The translations under genes and the position numbers were made by a program. 64,000 nt of DNA from Ignavibacteriales bacterium. GTDB lineage: Bacteria; Bacteroidota; Ignavibacteria; Ignavibacteriales; Ignavibacteriaceae. Location: assembly GCA_016709765.1 (NCBI GenBank), contig JADJMD010000013.1, positions 248,001 through 312,000 of the forward strand. Reading direction: 5' to 3'. Positions 41,924-51,593 of this stretch are shown here, in pieces (position 1 is the first letter of the stretch; the number at the start of each line of letters is the position of its first letter). Below the pieces are notes generated by a model. That model had not been told where the DNA came from and did no database searches. It saw only the letters and a list, made by a program, of their open reading frames with translations.

Positions 41924-42766
41924 ATGGAAAAAAAAATTTATCCGCATTCGCAAACTGAAAAAGAGACAACTGAAATCGTAATAGAAGAATCTCCAGAGAT
42001 TATAACTGATTCGATGTTTAAACAATTCTTTTTGGAAGTAGCATCAACTACAACTTTTACTTTGCGTTTTTTTAAAGAAGTAATCAAACCACCGTATGAG
42101 TTTAATGAAGTGATGAAACAGTCTTTTCTGATTGGCTACAAGTCACTTCCTTTAGTGGCTATTACTGGATTTATAATCGGACTAGTGCTAACTATTCAAT
42201 CAAGACCTACTTTGGCAAAATTTGGATCTGAATCTTTACTGCCGGCAATGGTGGCAGTTTCAATTATTCGTGAAATTGGACCTGTTATCACGGCACTAAT
42301 CTTTGCCGGAAAGGTTGGATCGGGAATAGGAGCAGAACTAGCTTCAATGAATGTTACTGAACAAATTGATGCGATGCAGGTGTCAGACACTAATCCATTT
42401 AAATATCTTGTCGTTACAAGAGTTCTTGCTGCAACATTAATGCTTCCGATCCTGGTAATTCTTGCTGATGGTTTTGGTTTATTAGGCTCACTTGCCGGTG
42501 TTAATATAAAAGGAAATGTCAGTTCTTATTTGTTTTTTTCTCAGATATTTCAAAGCCTGGAATTTAATGATCTATTACCGGCCATCGTTAAAACTTTTTT
42601 CTTCGGGTTTGTAATCGGACTTATAGGAAGTTATAAAGGATATAATTCAAATAAAGGTACTGAAGGTGTAGGTAAAGCAGCAAATTCAGCCGTGGTACTA
42701 TCGTCTTTAATGGTTTTTATAATAGATATGATAGCAGTGCAAATTACAAGTCTTCTTCAAAGTTAA
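41924..42766 (+). CDS. mlaE: MlaE-type ABC transporter permease
   Basis: 280 aa. After a 40-residue charged N-terminal tail comes the MlaE fold with about five membrane helices. The signature region reads VAVSIIREIGPVITALIFAGK, then GIGAELASMNVTEQIDAMQV, which is diagnostic of MlaE. It forms the inner-membrane channel of an MCE-type lipid transporter that moves phospholipids between inner and outer membrane. The ATPase (42785) and MCE substrate-binding (43602) genes follow within 31 bp of each other, giving a compact E-F-D operon driven by box promoter 2. MlaC and MlaB are absent here. Confidence 0.92.
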   Translation: MEKKIYPHSQTEKETTEIVIEESPEIITDSMFKQFFLEVASTTTFTLRFFKEVIKPPYEFNEVMKQSFLIGYKSLPLVAITGFIIGLVLTIQSRPTLAKFGSESLLPAMVAVSIIREIGPVITALIFAGKVGSGIGAELASMNVTEQIDAMQVSDTNPFKYLVVTRVLAATLMLPILVILADGFGLLGSLAGVNIKGNVSSYLFFSQIFQSLEFNDLLPAIVKTFFFGFVIGLIGSYKGYNSNKGTEGVGKAANSAVVLSSLMVFIIDMIAVQITSLLQS

Positions 42767-42784
42767 AATTGACTAGATAGAAAA

Positions 42785-43570
42785 ATGCAAAAGCATACAG
42801 ATCATATTGCAACTATAGCTGACACTGATAATAAGCAGCAAAATGATGTTGTAATTAAGATGCAGCATCTTAAGAAATCTTTCGGGAATAATCACGTATT
42901 GCGGGATATTAATCTTGTTATTAATAAAGGAGAAAATCTTGCCATACTCGGACAATCCGGAACAGGTAAATCGGTGCTTATTAAATGTATTGTTGGGTTA
43001 ATACAAATTGATGATGGTGAACTTTTTATTTTTGGTCAAAATATTGCTGAACTAAAGAATAGGAAACTTGCTGATATACAAAAAAGAATTGGTTTCCTTT
43101 TTCAAAGCGGAGCACTTTATGATTCAATGACAGTAAGAGAAAATCTCGAATTCCCGCTCCGAAAAAAATTGCGTTCGTTATCAAAAGAAGAATTAAACTC
43201 GCTTATAACAGAATCATTGCACGATGTTGGACTTGATAAAGCAATTGATAAAACACCTTCAGAACTTTCCGGAGGTATGCGTAAGCGCTTAGGTTTAGCG
43301 CGCACATTAATTTTAAAACCAGAGATAATGCTTTATGATGAACCCACAACAGGGCTGGACCCTATAACATCGAAAGAAATAAGTAATCTTATTCTGGAAG
43401 TGCAAAGGAAATACGATACCACTTCCATTATTATTACTCACGATATTGAATGTACCAAACTAACAGCTGATAGAATTATTGTAATCAAAGATGGAGTATG
43501 TGCTGCAGAAGGAACGTTTGACGATCTGGAGAAATCCGAAGATCCTTGGATACGATCATTTTTTGAATGA
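42785..43570 (+). CDS. mlaF: MlaF-type ABC transporter ATPase
   Basis: 261 aa. Walker A GQSGTGKS, Q-loop FLFQSGALYDSMTVREN, ABC signature LSGGMRKRLGLART, Walker B IMLYDEPTTGLDP and the H-loop ITHDIE are all intact. The Q-loop wording and the RKR after the signature are typical of MlaF. It powers the MlaE permease encoded 18 bp upstream. An N-terminal extension of about 25 residues precedes the ABC domain; no strong ribosome-binding site precedes the ATG, so translation may be coupled to mlaE. Confidence 0.93.
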   Translation: MQKHTDHIATIADTDNKQQNDVVIKMQHLKKSFGNNHVLRDINLVINKGENLAILGQSGTGKSVLIKCIVGLIQIDDGELFIFGQNIAELKNRKLADIQKRIGFLFQSGALYDSMTVRENLEFPLRKKLRSLSKEELNSLITESLHDVGLDKAIDKTPSELSGGMRKRLGLARTLILKPEIMLYDEPTTGLDPITSKEISNLILEVQRKYDTTSIIITHDIECTKLTADRIIVIKDGVCAAEGTFDDLEKSEDPWIRSFFE

Positions 43571-43601
43571 AACAGAATGGAATTAAGCAGGAGTATTTAT
43601 T

Positions 43602-44465
43602 ATGAAAAAAAATTCAACCAATAAAATCAAATTAGGAATATTTGTTACACTTGGTTTAGTGGTATTGATTTTAGCAATATATTTTATCGGGGAGAAACAG
43701 CTATTGTTCAAGAGTACTTTCCGTTTAACAGGTGTGTTTACTGATGTTGCAGGACTGCAGGCAGGAAATAATGTACGCTTATCCGGAATAAGTATAGGAA
43801 CAGTAGAGAGTATTAGTTTAGTGAGCGATACAACTGTTAGAGTTGAAATTGTTATTGATGAAAGCAGCAGAAAGTTTATTAAGAAGGACGCTGTTGCTAC
43901 TATTGGTTCAGAGGGACTTATTGGGAATAAAGTTTTAGTTATAAATCCTGGTACCGGTGGAAAAAAGAGTATAGAGGATAATGATATAATTCAGACAGCC
44001 CAACCAATTGATGTAGATGATATTATGATATCATTAAAAACCACTATTGATAATACAGCAATTATTACAGGAGATTTGGCTAAAATTTCAACAAATATAG
44101 AATCAGGCGAAGGAACAATAGGAAGACTGATGATGGATCAAACCTGGAGAGAAAATATTCAATCAACAATAATTAATTTGAAGGACGGTTCAGAAAAGTT
44201 TGTAGTCTTTATGGATAAGTCACAAGAAATTGACAATATTCTGATAGCTCTAAATTCAAACATAGACAGTACATCTGCTGTCATTCAAGATTTATCTAAG
44301 ATTGCCAACAAGATACAATCTGGAGAAGGAGTAGTAGGAAAACTTTTAATGGATAAATCGATGGGACAAAATCTCGATTCTACTTTGATTAATTTGAAAA
44401 ACGGTTTGGCCGAGTTTGAAATATTTATGAAGATGGCACAGGAGAGCTGGTTGTTGAGTTTTTAA
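43602..44465 (+). CDS. mlaD: MlaD-type MCE-domain lipid-binding protein
   Basis: 287 aa. A single N-terminal membrane anchor (about 9-28, LGIFVTLGLVVLILAIYFIG) precedes one MCE domain (about 37-120: TGVFTDVAGLQAGNNVRLSG, GSEGLIGNKVLVINPG). The C-terminal part is a helical region holding two related repeats, each with (I/V)xSGEGxxGxLxMD. MCE proteins form periplasmic rings that shuttle lipids for MlaEF. AGGAG precedes the ATG at good distance. It completes the E-F-D operon. Confidence 0.9.
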   Translation: MKKNSTNKIKLGIFVTLGLVVLILAIYFIGEKQLLFKSTFRLTGVFTDVAGLQAGNNVRLSGISIGTVESISLVSDTTVRVEIVIDESSRKFIKKDAVATIGSEGLIGNKVLVINPGTGGKKSIEDNDIIQTAQPIDVDDIMISLKTTIDNTAIITGDLAKISTNIESGEGTIGRLMMDQTWRENIQSTIINLKDGSEKFVVFMDKSQEIDNILIALNSNIDSTSAVIQDLSKIANKIQSGEGVVGKLLMDKSMGQNLDSTLINLKNGLAEFEIFMKMAQESWLLSF

Positions 44466-44579
44466 TTACAAGACAGAGTTTGCCCCAGGATTCTTTAGAA
44501 GCAAATATTCTACGGTTACTAAACTCAGCATAATATTAATTACAAAATCTATTTAATATCTGAAGGAAGGCTCAAAACA

Positions 44580-44804
44580 ATGAATGCAAAAACAATTGGT
44601 TTAGCAATAGTCGTAATTGGTTTGATAATGACTCTATATACCGGATTTACATACGTAACAAGAGAAAAAATTGTTGATATAGGCAGCGTTGAAATAACAG
44701 CGGACAAAGATCATACAGCAAATTGGTCACCATTTATTGGTATAGGTATAATGGTAATAGGCGGTGTAGTTTTTTTGTTCGGTAAAAAATCCAATTCAGA
44801 CTAA
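44580..44804 (+). CDS. Small two-helix membrane protein (DUF3185-like)
   Basis: 74 aa: membrane helix (about 5-24), a short polar loop (EKIVDIGSVEITADKDHT) and a second helix (about 50-68, PFIGIGIMVIGGVVFLFG). The layout resembles DUF3185-type proteins, of unknown function. GAAGGAAGG precedes the ATG. It is 114 bp after mlaD with no box of its own, so it may be read from the mla promoter. Confidence 0.65.
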   Translation: MNAKTIGLAIVVIGLIMTLYTGFTYVTREKIVDIGSVEITADKDHTANWSPFIGIGIMVIGGVVFLFGKKSNSD

Positions 44805-44823
44805 TATAAGTTCTTGCTAATCT

Positions 44824-44887
44824 AAAAGATGTAGTTCCTTTTTCATCCTTTCGCTCGATTGAACTAACATATTTATGTTCTTACCTT
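44824..44887 (+). promoter_or_regulatory. Box promoter 3 (upstream of small membrane protein and lipid/permease genes)
   Basis: AAAAGATG then core TAGTTCCTTTTTCATCC at 44832-44848, 9 bp, A, -35 TTGAAC (44859-44864), 17 bp, -10 TACCTT (44882-44887). Predicted start near 44894, about 40 bp before the 49-aa gene. Confidence 0.8.
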
Positions 44888-44934
44888 AACATAGAATCTA
44901 AACGAAGAAATACTTAATTGAAAGGCTACTTACT

Positions 44935-45084
44935 ATGTTATATACAATCGCAGTTGTTCTAGTTGTATTATGGCTGCTCGGACTAGTCACATCGTACACA
45001 ATGGGTGGTTTTGTTCACATACTTCTTGTAATTGCTGTTATAATGATTTTAGTAAACATTATTAACGGTAGACGTGCGGTCTGA
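44935..45084 (+). CDS. Tiny membrane protein, lmo0937 family
   Basis: 49 aa: MLYTIAVVLVVLWLLG, then TSYTMGGFVHILLVIAVIMI and a basic end (NGRRAV). Two hydrophobic helices around a GGFVHILLVIAV core are the hallmark of the lmo0937 family, found in many bacteria, usually among stress-response genes, with no known biochemical role. AAAGG lies about 12 bp before the ATG. It is the first gene behind box promoter 3. Confidence 0.85.
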   Translation: MLYTIAVVLVVLWLLGLVTSYTMGGFVHILLVIAVIMILVNIINGRRAV

Positions 45085-45178
45085 ACTTGTGTTAAGTGCT
45101 AAAATATTTTTTGTTAAAGTTGCAATCATACTTGAAGACCAGGCATAAATTCTCAAGAATTTGTAAGGAAATATAGCT

Positions 45179-45697
45179 ATGTTATTTAACCAACTCCGTA
45201 CACTACGATTGCCGGACATGCTTACTCTGCTTGGTCTTTTGTGTGTTTCCTTTTCAGTTTATTTCTCCTTCAAAGGATTTTTAGTAATTGCTTACTTCCT
45301 TATCCTCATGCAATTCCTTTTAGATTATTTTGATGGAAAGTTAGCAAGAGCAATTGGCGGTGGTGCGCTGGGACTGCACCTAGATAGTTTTACTGATTTT
45401 ATGGCTGTTTCTGCTTCGGTTGTTTTTGGCTGGTTCTTAGGCATAACCGGTATTGCCATGCTCATTGCTGGATTTTTAAATATTGGTGCAGCATCAATAA
45501 GACTGGCATACTTTACAGCACATAAACAAAAGGGCTTCACAGGTATTCCAACTGTATTAGCAGCATCAGTTGTTTCTACAATTTCATTGCTTGGATATTT
45601 GTTTGCCAAAGAATATCTCAACTGGTTTGTGATATTTTATTTTATTTCGGCAGTTGCAATGGTTTCTGATTTAAGACTTAAAAAAATACAATTATAA
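45179..45697 (+). CDS. CDP-alcohol phosphatidyltransferase family protein
   Basis: 172 aa with about five to six membrane helices. The catalytic signature reads DYFDGKLARAIGGGALGLHLDSFTD at about 43-67 (given here in parts: DYFDGKLAR, then G-LHL-D-SFT-D). It keeps all four aspartates, although the spacing after AR is seven residues, not the usual eight. The family transfers a phosphatidyl group from CDP-diacylglycerol to an alcohol; PssA-like or PgsA-like specificity cannot be told. It ends 6 bp before the AI-2E-type gene, so the two form an operon. A link to the lipid-transport genes upstream is plausible. Confidence 0.85.
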   Translation: MLFNQLRTLRLPDMLTLLGLLCVSFSVYFSFKGFLVIAYFLILMQFLLDYFDGKLARAIGGGALGLHLDSFTDFMAVSASVVFGWFLGITGIAMLIAGFLNIGAASIRLAYFTAHKQKGFTGIPTVLAASVVSTISLLGYLFAKEYLNWFVIFYFISAVAMVSDLRLKKIQL

Positions 45698-45703
45698 AAT
45701 ATT

Positions 45704-46777
45704 ATGACTGAGAAAATTAATTCTTTCCCTGGATTTCGCATTATTGTCGGTGCAGCTGCAATAGTGATAATAATCTCAGGGGTTTATCTTGCCCAGTCAG
45801 TTGTTGTATTATTTCTTGTCTCTGTTTTTCTTGCCTCACTTGGAATTCCACCGCTGCTCTGGTTAAAAGAAAAACATATTCCATCCGTAGTTGCAGTTCT
45901 GATCGTTATGGCAGGAATGGTATTTATTATAATTCTGATTGGCGCACAGATTGGCTCATCTTTTAGCAACTTTTTAGATCAGTTGCCTTTATTTCAGTCA
46001 AATATTCGGGAACAAGTCCTGGAGCTTAGCGCATATTTAAGAAGTAAGGGTTTTTCAGGCACTCAAAAATTATTACTAGATTATGTTAAACCGGAAGTAC
46101 TGCTAAAGCTTACTGCCAACTTGCTATCTGGACTGAGTTCTGTGCTTTCCGATCTTGCCCTTGTACTACTTACCGTAACCTTTATCATGCTTGAAGTATC
46201 AAGCTTTCCTATAAAGCTTCGTGCAGTACTTGGTGATCCAAAACAAAAATTCCCTAAGTTTACGGAATTCGTTAATGATATGCGACGTTATATGGTTATT
46301 AAAACTCTTTTAAGTTTGGCTACAGGTGTTTTGATAGCGTTTTGGTTATACATTCTTGATGTAGATTATCCAATACTATGGGGGTTTATAGCCTTTCTGC
46401 TTAATTATATCCCTAATATTGGATCTATTGTAGCTGCTATCCCAGCGTTGATTTTGGCTTTCATACAGTTTGGAATTGGTAGTGCTGTGCTGGTTATGGT
46501 GGGATATATTGTTGTTAACTTTATAATAGGTAATGTTGTTGAACCTCGTTTGATGGGCAGAAAATTTGGGCTCTCTACGCTGGTCGTTTTTCTTTCTCTT
46601 GTTTTTTGGGGTTCCTTGCTTGGATTGGCAGGTGCAATTCTTTCTGTTCCGCTAACTATGACATTGAAGTTTGCATTTGAAAATAATGAAAGCACAAAAT
46701 GGATTGCTGTGTTGCTCAGATCAGAAAACTCTGATGAACTATCTGTTCCCAAATCCAGCAAGGAGAAAAAAGGATGA
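45704..46777 (+). CDS. AI-2E family transporter (YdiK/PerM-type)
   Basis: 357 aa with about eight membrane helices and the family's long soluble stretch after helix 3 (SSFSNFLDQLPLFQSN...). Family marks include YPILWGFIAFLLNYIPNIGSIVAAIPAL (in parts: LWGFIAFLLNYIPNIG) and NVVEPRLMGRKFGLSTLVVFLSL. Members are named for autoinducer-2 export, but many act as other permeases or ion antiporters, so the substrate is open. Its stop overlaps the next ATG by ATGA at 46774. Confidence 0.88.
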   Translation: MTEKINSFPGFRIIVGAAAIVIIISGVYLAQSVVVLFLVSVFLASLGIPPLLWLKEKHIPSVVAVLIVMAGMVFIIILIGAQIGSSFSNFLDQLPLFQSNIREQVLELSAYLRSKGFSGTQKLLLDYVKPEVLLKLTANLLSGLSSVLSDLALVLLTVTFIMLEVSSFPIKLRAVLGDPKQKFPKFTEFVNDMRRYMVIKTLLSLATGVLIAFWLYILDVDYPILWGFIAFLLNYIPNIGSIVAAIPALILAFIQFGIGSAVLVMVGYIVVNFIIGNVVEPRLMGRKFGLSTLVVFLSLVFWGSLLGLAGAILSVPLTMTLKFAFENNESTKWIAVLLRSENSDELSVPKSSKEKKG

Positions 46778-48162
46778 TAAAAACAACACACAATAGAAAT
46801 AAATGGTCTGATTGGAGAAATATATCACCACGAAAATTTGTGAAAACTGTAAGTTTTATTGTTGGCGCGATATTTCTCGTTAGTGTAATAATCTTTGTTT
46901 TCTTTCCGGACCCTTTTATTAACGCCTTTGTAAAAAACAAAATTTCAAACGCCTTTACAGAAGCTTATCCAGAATATTCATTACAGATTGGCGATATCCA
47001 TTATAGTGTGTGGCAGAATCTTTTGGAGTGTGATTCTATAACACTAAAAAATAAAGACTCAACCTTCACTTGTAGCCTTGATTCATTCTCAATTAGTGGA
47101 ATCGGTTGGATAAAATTTTTAATGCAAACTGATTTTAATCCTAATAATCTTTCAAGCTCAGTAATTAAAGCACAAAATATTGTATTCAGTTTTCATAAGT
47201 CTCAGGAAGAACTTTATCTTGGTATGTTGCATATATCGGTACCTGATTCTGAAATAGTGTTCGATTCAATTAAATACCGCCCTTTAATTAACGATGAACA
47301 ATTCTTTGTGAAAAGTCAGTTCAGGCAAACCAGAGTTCGGTTTGGTGTTTCTCAAATTAAAGTAATAGGTCTTAATTTCATGTCCCTGCTTCAGGGTAAT
47401 ACATACACTGCCAGAAAAATTTATGCACAGGATCTGTTTACAGATATTCTATTGAATAAGGATAAGCCCTATGACAAGAAGACCCCATATCCACAAATGC
47501 CCAATGAAATACTGCCTGCGATGAAGGAAAGAATTAACATAGACTGTTTTGAAATATCTAACGGACGGTTGAAATATTCTGAGAGATTTGCTATTAATAC
47601 TACACCAGGCATAATTACATTCGATAAATTCAACATTTCAGTAAGTAGATTTGCTAATCATACAGCTCAACCCGAAACTACCATTATTCGTGGGAATGGA
47701 CTTTTTATGAATTCCGCTGAGATGAAAGTGTTTATGGCAATTCCTCTTACATCAAAAGAATTTTCTATAAAATGCTCAGGTTCACTAAGCAAAATGGATT
47801 TATCTAAACTGAATGTGTTTATTGAGCCCGTTGAAAATCGGCAAATTAAATCCGGATTCATTCAATCCGCAGCTTTTAATATCAATGTAAATTCTGGCCA
47901 TGCTAGTGGTAATTTGCGCGTTGCCTATGATAATCTGGCAATAGCAATTTTAAATAAAAATATTGGATTTGATTTAGGAGTTTTCAATCATCTCTCCAAT
48001 TTTATTGGTGATATGTTTATTATCCGAACAACCAACTTGCCGGATGAAAAAGGCTTAATGAAAATTGGTGAAATAAATTACAAACGAAAACCGACAGACC
48101 ATTTTTTCCAGTTTCTCTGGTTCGCTCTTCGAAGCGGAGTTGGTGATGTTGTTGGATTTTAA
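46774..48162 (+). CDS. AsmA/DUF748-like envelope protein
   Basis: 462 aa with one N-terminal membrane helix (about 27-48) and a long beta-rich periplasmic body. Features typical of AsmA/DUF748 proteins are seen: ISNGRLKYSERF with ITFDKFNISV in mid-protein, and a glycine-rich C-terminus (FALRSGVGDVVGF). Such proteins are implicated in outer-membrane lipid homeostasis or bridge-like lipid transport. It overlaps the AI-2E gene by 4 bp, so translation is probably coupled. Family assignment is moderate; no catalytic residues are expected. Confidence 0.65.
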   Translation: MIKTTHNRNKWSDWRNISPRKFVKTVSFIVGAIFLVSVIIFVFFPDPFINAFVKNKISNAFTEAYPEYSLQIGDIHYSVWQNLLECDSITLKNKDSTFTCSLDSFSISGIGWIKFLMQTDFNPNNLSSSVIKAQNIVFSFHKSQEELYLGMLHISVPDSEIVFDSIKYRPLINDEQFFVKSQFRQTRVRFGVSQIKVIGLNFMSLLQGNTYTARKIYAQDLFTDILLNKDKPYDKKTPYPQMPNEILPAMKERINIDCFEISNGRLKYSERFAINTTPGIITFDKFNISVSRFANHTAQPETTIIRGNGLFMNSAEMKVFMAIPLTSKEFSIKCSGSLSKMDLSKLNVFIEPVENRQIKSGFIQSAAFNINVNSGHASGNLRVAYDNLAIAILNKNIGFDLGVFNHLSNFIGDMFIIRTTNLPDEKGLMKIGEINYKRKPTDHFFQFLWFALRSGVGDVVGF

Positions 48163-48660
48163 ATAAGCAATTTTTTGTGTCATCAGAAACTGCAAATTAA
48201 AATTTTGGCACACATTTATTCTCACCTAAAAGGTGTAGTCCCTTTTTCATCCCTTAGGGCGATTGATTTTACCCTCGATATTGTTGTATCATAAATAGTG
48301 ATGATGGAATATTTGAAGCAATTTTAGGTGGATGGTTTGCAATTTTATAAAGTCCTATGTTAATCATGGGCATTTAGATGCGTTCAAATTAAAGTTAAAT
48401 AACAAAAATGGTTTTTATGAAAAGAAAGAGAGGGGCTTTGTTTACAAACTTATAATCATAAAACTCTTAAGTTATATTTTGTACTGTTTAATAGTTAATC
48501 TAATTCTTTTTCCATCATTACATTTTTCACAGCATCATTACATTAAGTAAAAAGAGTAGCTTTTTTATAATTACTAAAAGCCACCGCAATGGATAAATGC
48601 AAAAGGATAGCGAATAGAAGAAATAAACCCGGACTCTATCAGCAGCATTTGCTCAATCCG
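48163..48660. other. Intergenic region and long leader containing box promoter 4
   Basis: This stretch of about 500 bp holds box promoter 4 at its left and then a leader of about 360 nt before the favoured barrel-protein start. I found no convincing gene: open frames are short, lack ribosome-binding sites and have AT-driven composition. The leader length is unusual compared with the other box promoters. Confidence 0.5.
48228..48292 (+). promoter_or_regulatory. Box promoter 4 (upstream of BamA-like gene)
   Basis: AAAAGGTG then core TAGTCCCTTTTTCATCC at 48236-48252, 9 bp, A, -35 TTGATT (48263-48268), then -10-like GTATCA with 17 bp or TATCAT with 18 bp (48287-48292). Start predicted near 48299. 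Confidence 0.72.
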
Positions 48661-50520
48661 ATGAATTTGAAGAATAACCGATCAGAATTTATTTACCTTT
48701 TTCTTACTATCAGCTTTTTTATTATCTGCATATCAGACTTTCTCATTGCGCAGGAAGAAATTGTTGAATCTAAAGATACTAGCAAGGTAGTCCGGGACAT
48801 TAAAGACTATTTGGAGAAAGATAATTTTTTTTCGAAGATCTTAAAGTCGATTATAGTAATTGATGATGAACAAGAATCCGGGATTACACTTCCTGATCCT
48901 GACAAAAAAATAATCAAAAAATTTACAGGAAAAATTATTAGAAAAATTAATATTGAAATTCTGGATGTATTTGGAGCATCAGTAAAGAACCCCAAAGACA
49001 CAGTCCGAAGCTGGTTACAGGACATTGGGAATACTCTTCATATAAATACAAAAGAATGGCTTATTAAAAACAAACTGATTTTTTTTGAGGGGCAAATATT
49101 TATTCCCTTTTACATCTTGGAAAGTGAAAGGTTAATTAGAGAAAGTCCTTATGTCTATGATGTAAGGATTATTCCAAAACCGATAGAGAACACTGTTGAC
49201 AGCATTGATATTATGGTATATGTTCAGGATATCTGGAGTTTTAATGGCAGTGCATCATACAGTCCCGGAAATAAAACCGGAAGTGTTGCTATTGATGATA
49301 TCAACTTTCTTGGATACGGAAATAGATTCTACGGTGGTCTTAATTTTGATCGTAAACTTACGCAGGGATGGGACTGGGATGGCAGTTATACCTTCGACAA
49401 CATTGAAAGGACTTTTCTTTCTGCAAATATTTATTATGCATCAGATATGTATAGTGAACAATATGGCGCTAGCATCGGCAGGGATTTTTTCTCACCAATT
49501 ATTAGTTGGGCAGGAGGTGTAGAACAAAACTGGCTAAACACCAGATATCCTGAAATATTTAATTCATCAGGGCTTATAGAAACTGTTCGTTGTAATCAAC
49601 AGGATTATTGGCTGGGATACGCATTTAACTTAAGACATTTTGATTCAAGTGAAGAAAATCAGAATGTATTTAAAGTCTCTGGAAGAATTACTAGAAATGT
49701 TTACAGTCAGAAGCCAAGATTGGATACACTGAATTTATTTCAGGATAATACATTTTATCTGGGTCGTATTGGATATTCCAATAGAAAATATTATCAGGAT
49801 CACTACATATTCGGTCTTGGAAAAACTGAGGATATTCCACTGGGACATATGATTGCGTTTCTCTACGGCTACGAAATAAGGTCAAATTCCAGCAGACCAT
49901 ATTATGGATTAAAGACCGGTTATAGTTTCCACAATGATTCTTTAGGTTATTTTTACGGGGGTTTTCAAATTGGAGCATTTCGCAGTAATCAAAAATGGTT
50001 AAATCTTACATATATTCTGGAAGTGATGTATTTCTCAAATCTTCAGGTTGTCGGCAAATGGAAATGGAGGCATTACATTGGAAGCAGGTATTCCTACAGC
50101 TATGATCCGATCAGACCACTTGATATTCTGAACTTCAATAATAATGAAAGTGGAATCAGGGGCTTTTCGGACAACTACTTAAAAGGAGCAAAAAAGTTGG
50201 TACTGAATTATGAGGTTGATATTTTTGCTCCATTACAATTTTTAGGTTTTAAATTGGCTTTTATTACGTTTGCTGATTTTGGTCTGATCTCTTCAAATAA
50301 TAATTCATTATTTACTAGTAAGCTTTATCAAGGATATGGAATTGGCTTCAGGATAAAAAATGAACATCTTATTTTCCCGGCATTTCAGTTTATGTTCGGT
50401 TTTTATCCCAACACATCACAGGCAGACGGGAACAATTTTAATGTGTTTCATCAAAACGCAATGTACTATCACTTCAATAAATTTGAAAATTCAATTCCTT
50501 CCATTATAACAATAGAATGA
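48661..50520 (+). CDS. BamA/TamA-like outer-membrane beta-barrel protein
   Basis: About 619 aa from the favoured start at 48661, which places a signal peptide (FLTISFFIICISDFLIAQ) at the N-terminus; an in-frame ATG at 48589 would bury it. A POTRA-like segment (about 90-190: IRKINIEILDVFG, ESPYVYDVRIIP) precedes a barrel of many alternating strands. The barrel contains the loop-6 signature GIRGF (SGIRGFSDNYLKGAKKLVLNYE region) and ends in an aromatic-rich strand. By family it inserts or secretes outer-membrane components. It is shorter than housekeeping BamA (one POTRA), so a specialised role is likely. Box promoter 4 lies upstream. Confidence 0.8.
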   Translation: MNLKNNRSEFIYLFLTISFFIICISDFLIAQEEIVESKDTSKVVRDIKDYLEKDNFFSKILKSIIVIDDEQESGITLPDPDKKIIKKFTGKIIRKINIEILDVFGASVKNPKDTVRSWLQDIGNTLHINTKEWLIKNKLIFFEGQIFIPFYILESERLIRESPYVYDVRIIPKPIENTVDSIDIMVYVQDIWSFNGSASYSPGNKTGSVAIDDINFLGYGNRFYGGLNFDRKLTQGWDWDGSYTFDNIERTFLSANIYYASDMYSEQYGASIGRDFFSPIISWAGGVEQNWLNTRYPEIFNSSGLIETVRCNQQDYWLGYAFNLRHFDSSEENQNVFKVSGRITRNVYSQKPRLDTLNLFQDNTFYLGRIGYSNRKYYQDHYIFGLGKTEDIPLGHMIAFLYGYEIRSNSSRPYYGLKTGYSFHNDSLGYFYGGFQIGAFRSNQKWLNLTYILEVMYFSNLQVVGKWKWRHYIGSRYSYSYDPIRPLDILNFNNNESGIRGFSDNYLKGAKKLVLNYEVDIFAPLQFLGFKLAFITFADFGLISSNNNSLFTSKLYQGYGIGFRIKNEHLIFPAFQFMFGFYPNTSQADGNNFNVFHQNAMYYHFNKFENSIPSIITIE

Positions 50521-50618
50521 ATATGGAATTGAAAAGAATCCAGATCTATTTCCTATATCACTACTTTAACCATACTTCCCCTGATTTGTTGATAGAATTT
50601 TTTTTTAATAAACTTATT

Positions 50619-50682
50619 AAAAGATGTAGCTCCTTTTTCATCCCTTTGCTCGATTGAAGTAAGACCACAATATTTATACTTT
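50619..50682 (+). promoter_or_regulatory. Box promoter 5 (upstream of PRC-barrel gene)
   Basis: AAAAGATG then core TAGCTCCTTTTTCATCC at 50627-50643, 9 bp, A, -35 TTGAAG (50654-50659), 17 bp, -10 TACTTT (50677-50682). Start near 50689, about 87 bp before the ATG. Confidence 0.8.
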
Positions 50683-50775
50683 CATAGGGTATTAGATTGC
50701 TTTTGCATTTAACTACAGATTAACTAATGCAATCATTAAAACAAGTAATCAAAAATAATTTAACAAGGAGACATT

Positions 50776-51552
50776 ATGCAACGCAGTGTAAATAGTTTAG
50801 TTGGCTACACCATTAGTGCCAAGGATGGTAAAATCGGAAAAGTGAGCGAGTTCTATTTTGATGATCATACGTGGACAATACGTTACCTAGTTGTTGAAAC
50901 AGGAAGTTGGTTGAATGAAAGAAAAGTATTAATTCCTCACTCGGAACTTGGTTTAACTGATTGGCAGTCCAAAACATTTCAAGTTAATTTATATATGGAA
51001 CAAATCCGTAATAGTCCAGACATTGAAACTAAGAAAACAGTATCCCGCCAACAAGAAATAGATTTATATAGTTATTATGGATTACCAGTTTATTGGGGCG
51101 ATGTATTTAATGATGGAAATGTGGGGATTATGCCTATTCCATCTATGGTTGATATGACATTAACTAACAAAAAGAATAATTCTCCTAAAAAAGCAAACGA
51201 AGATCCACATCTGCGAAGCACACATAATGTTGAAGGTTATAATATTCAGTCTAATGAAGGAGAAATAGGACACGTTGAAGATTTTATTGTTGATGATAAA
51301 AAATGGAACCTTGTATTCTTGACTATAGATACACACAATTGGCTGCCTGGCAGAAAAGTTCTTGTATCACCTAATTGGATAAAAAAAATTGATTGGAGTG
51401 AAGAAAAAGTTTATGTGAATCTATCACGGGAATCTATAAAGAATAGTCCGGAGTTTGATCCTGATGTGCGTATAACTGATGATTATGAAAATGAACTGTT
51501 CAGTTATTATGATGAGGCTATTAAACACATTAAGGAAGAAGTAGCAAAATAG
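50776..51552 (+). CDS. Double PRC-barrel domain protein
   Basis: 258 aa, cytoplasmic. Two PRC-barrel repeats: about 5-80 (LVGYTISAKDGKIGKVSEFY, WLNERKVLIPHSEL) and about 148-225 (VEGYNIQSNEGEIGHVEDFI, WLPGRKVLVSPNWI). A disordered Lys/Asn linker joins them, and YSYY/FSYYDEA-type tails follow each repeat. PRC barrels bind partners in RNA processing, photosynthesis or stress responses; no enzyme activity is expected. AAGGAG lies before the ATG. It leads the box promoter 5 unit, with a tiny membrane protein 41 bp downstream. Confidence 0.87.
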   Translation: MQRSVNSLVGYTISAKDGKIGKVSEFYFDDHTWTIRYLVVETGSWLNERKVLIPHSELGLTDWQSKTFQVNLYMEQIRNSPDIETKKTVSRQQEIDLYSYYGLPVYWGDVFNDGNVGIMPIPSMVDMTLTNKKNNSPKKANEDPHLRSTHNVEGYNIQSNEGEIGHVEDFIVDDKKWNLVFLTIDTHNWLPGRKVLVSPNWIKKIDWSEEKVYVNLSRESIKNSPEFDPDVRITDDYENELFSYYDEAIKHIKEEVAK

Positions 51553-51593
51553 AAAATTTGAAATTTAATCCGATTTAAAAAATTAGAAGGAAA

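Noticed and set aside
48332..48550. 72-aa plus-strand ORF before the BamA-like gene
   Set aside because: No ribosome-binding site and no recognisable pattern; the sequence looks like AT-rich leader.
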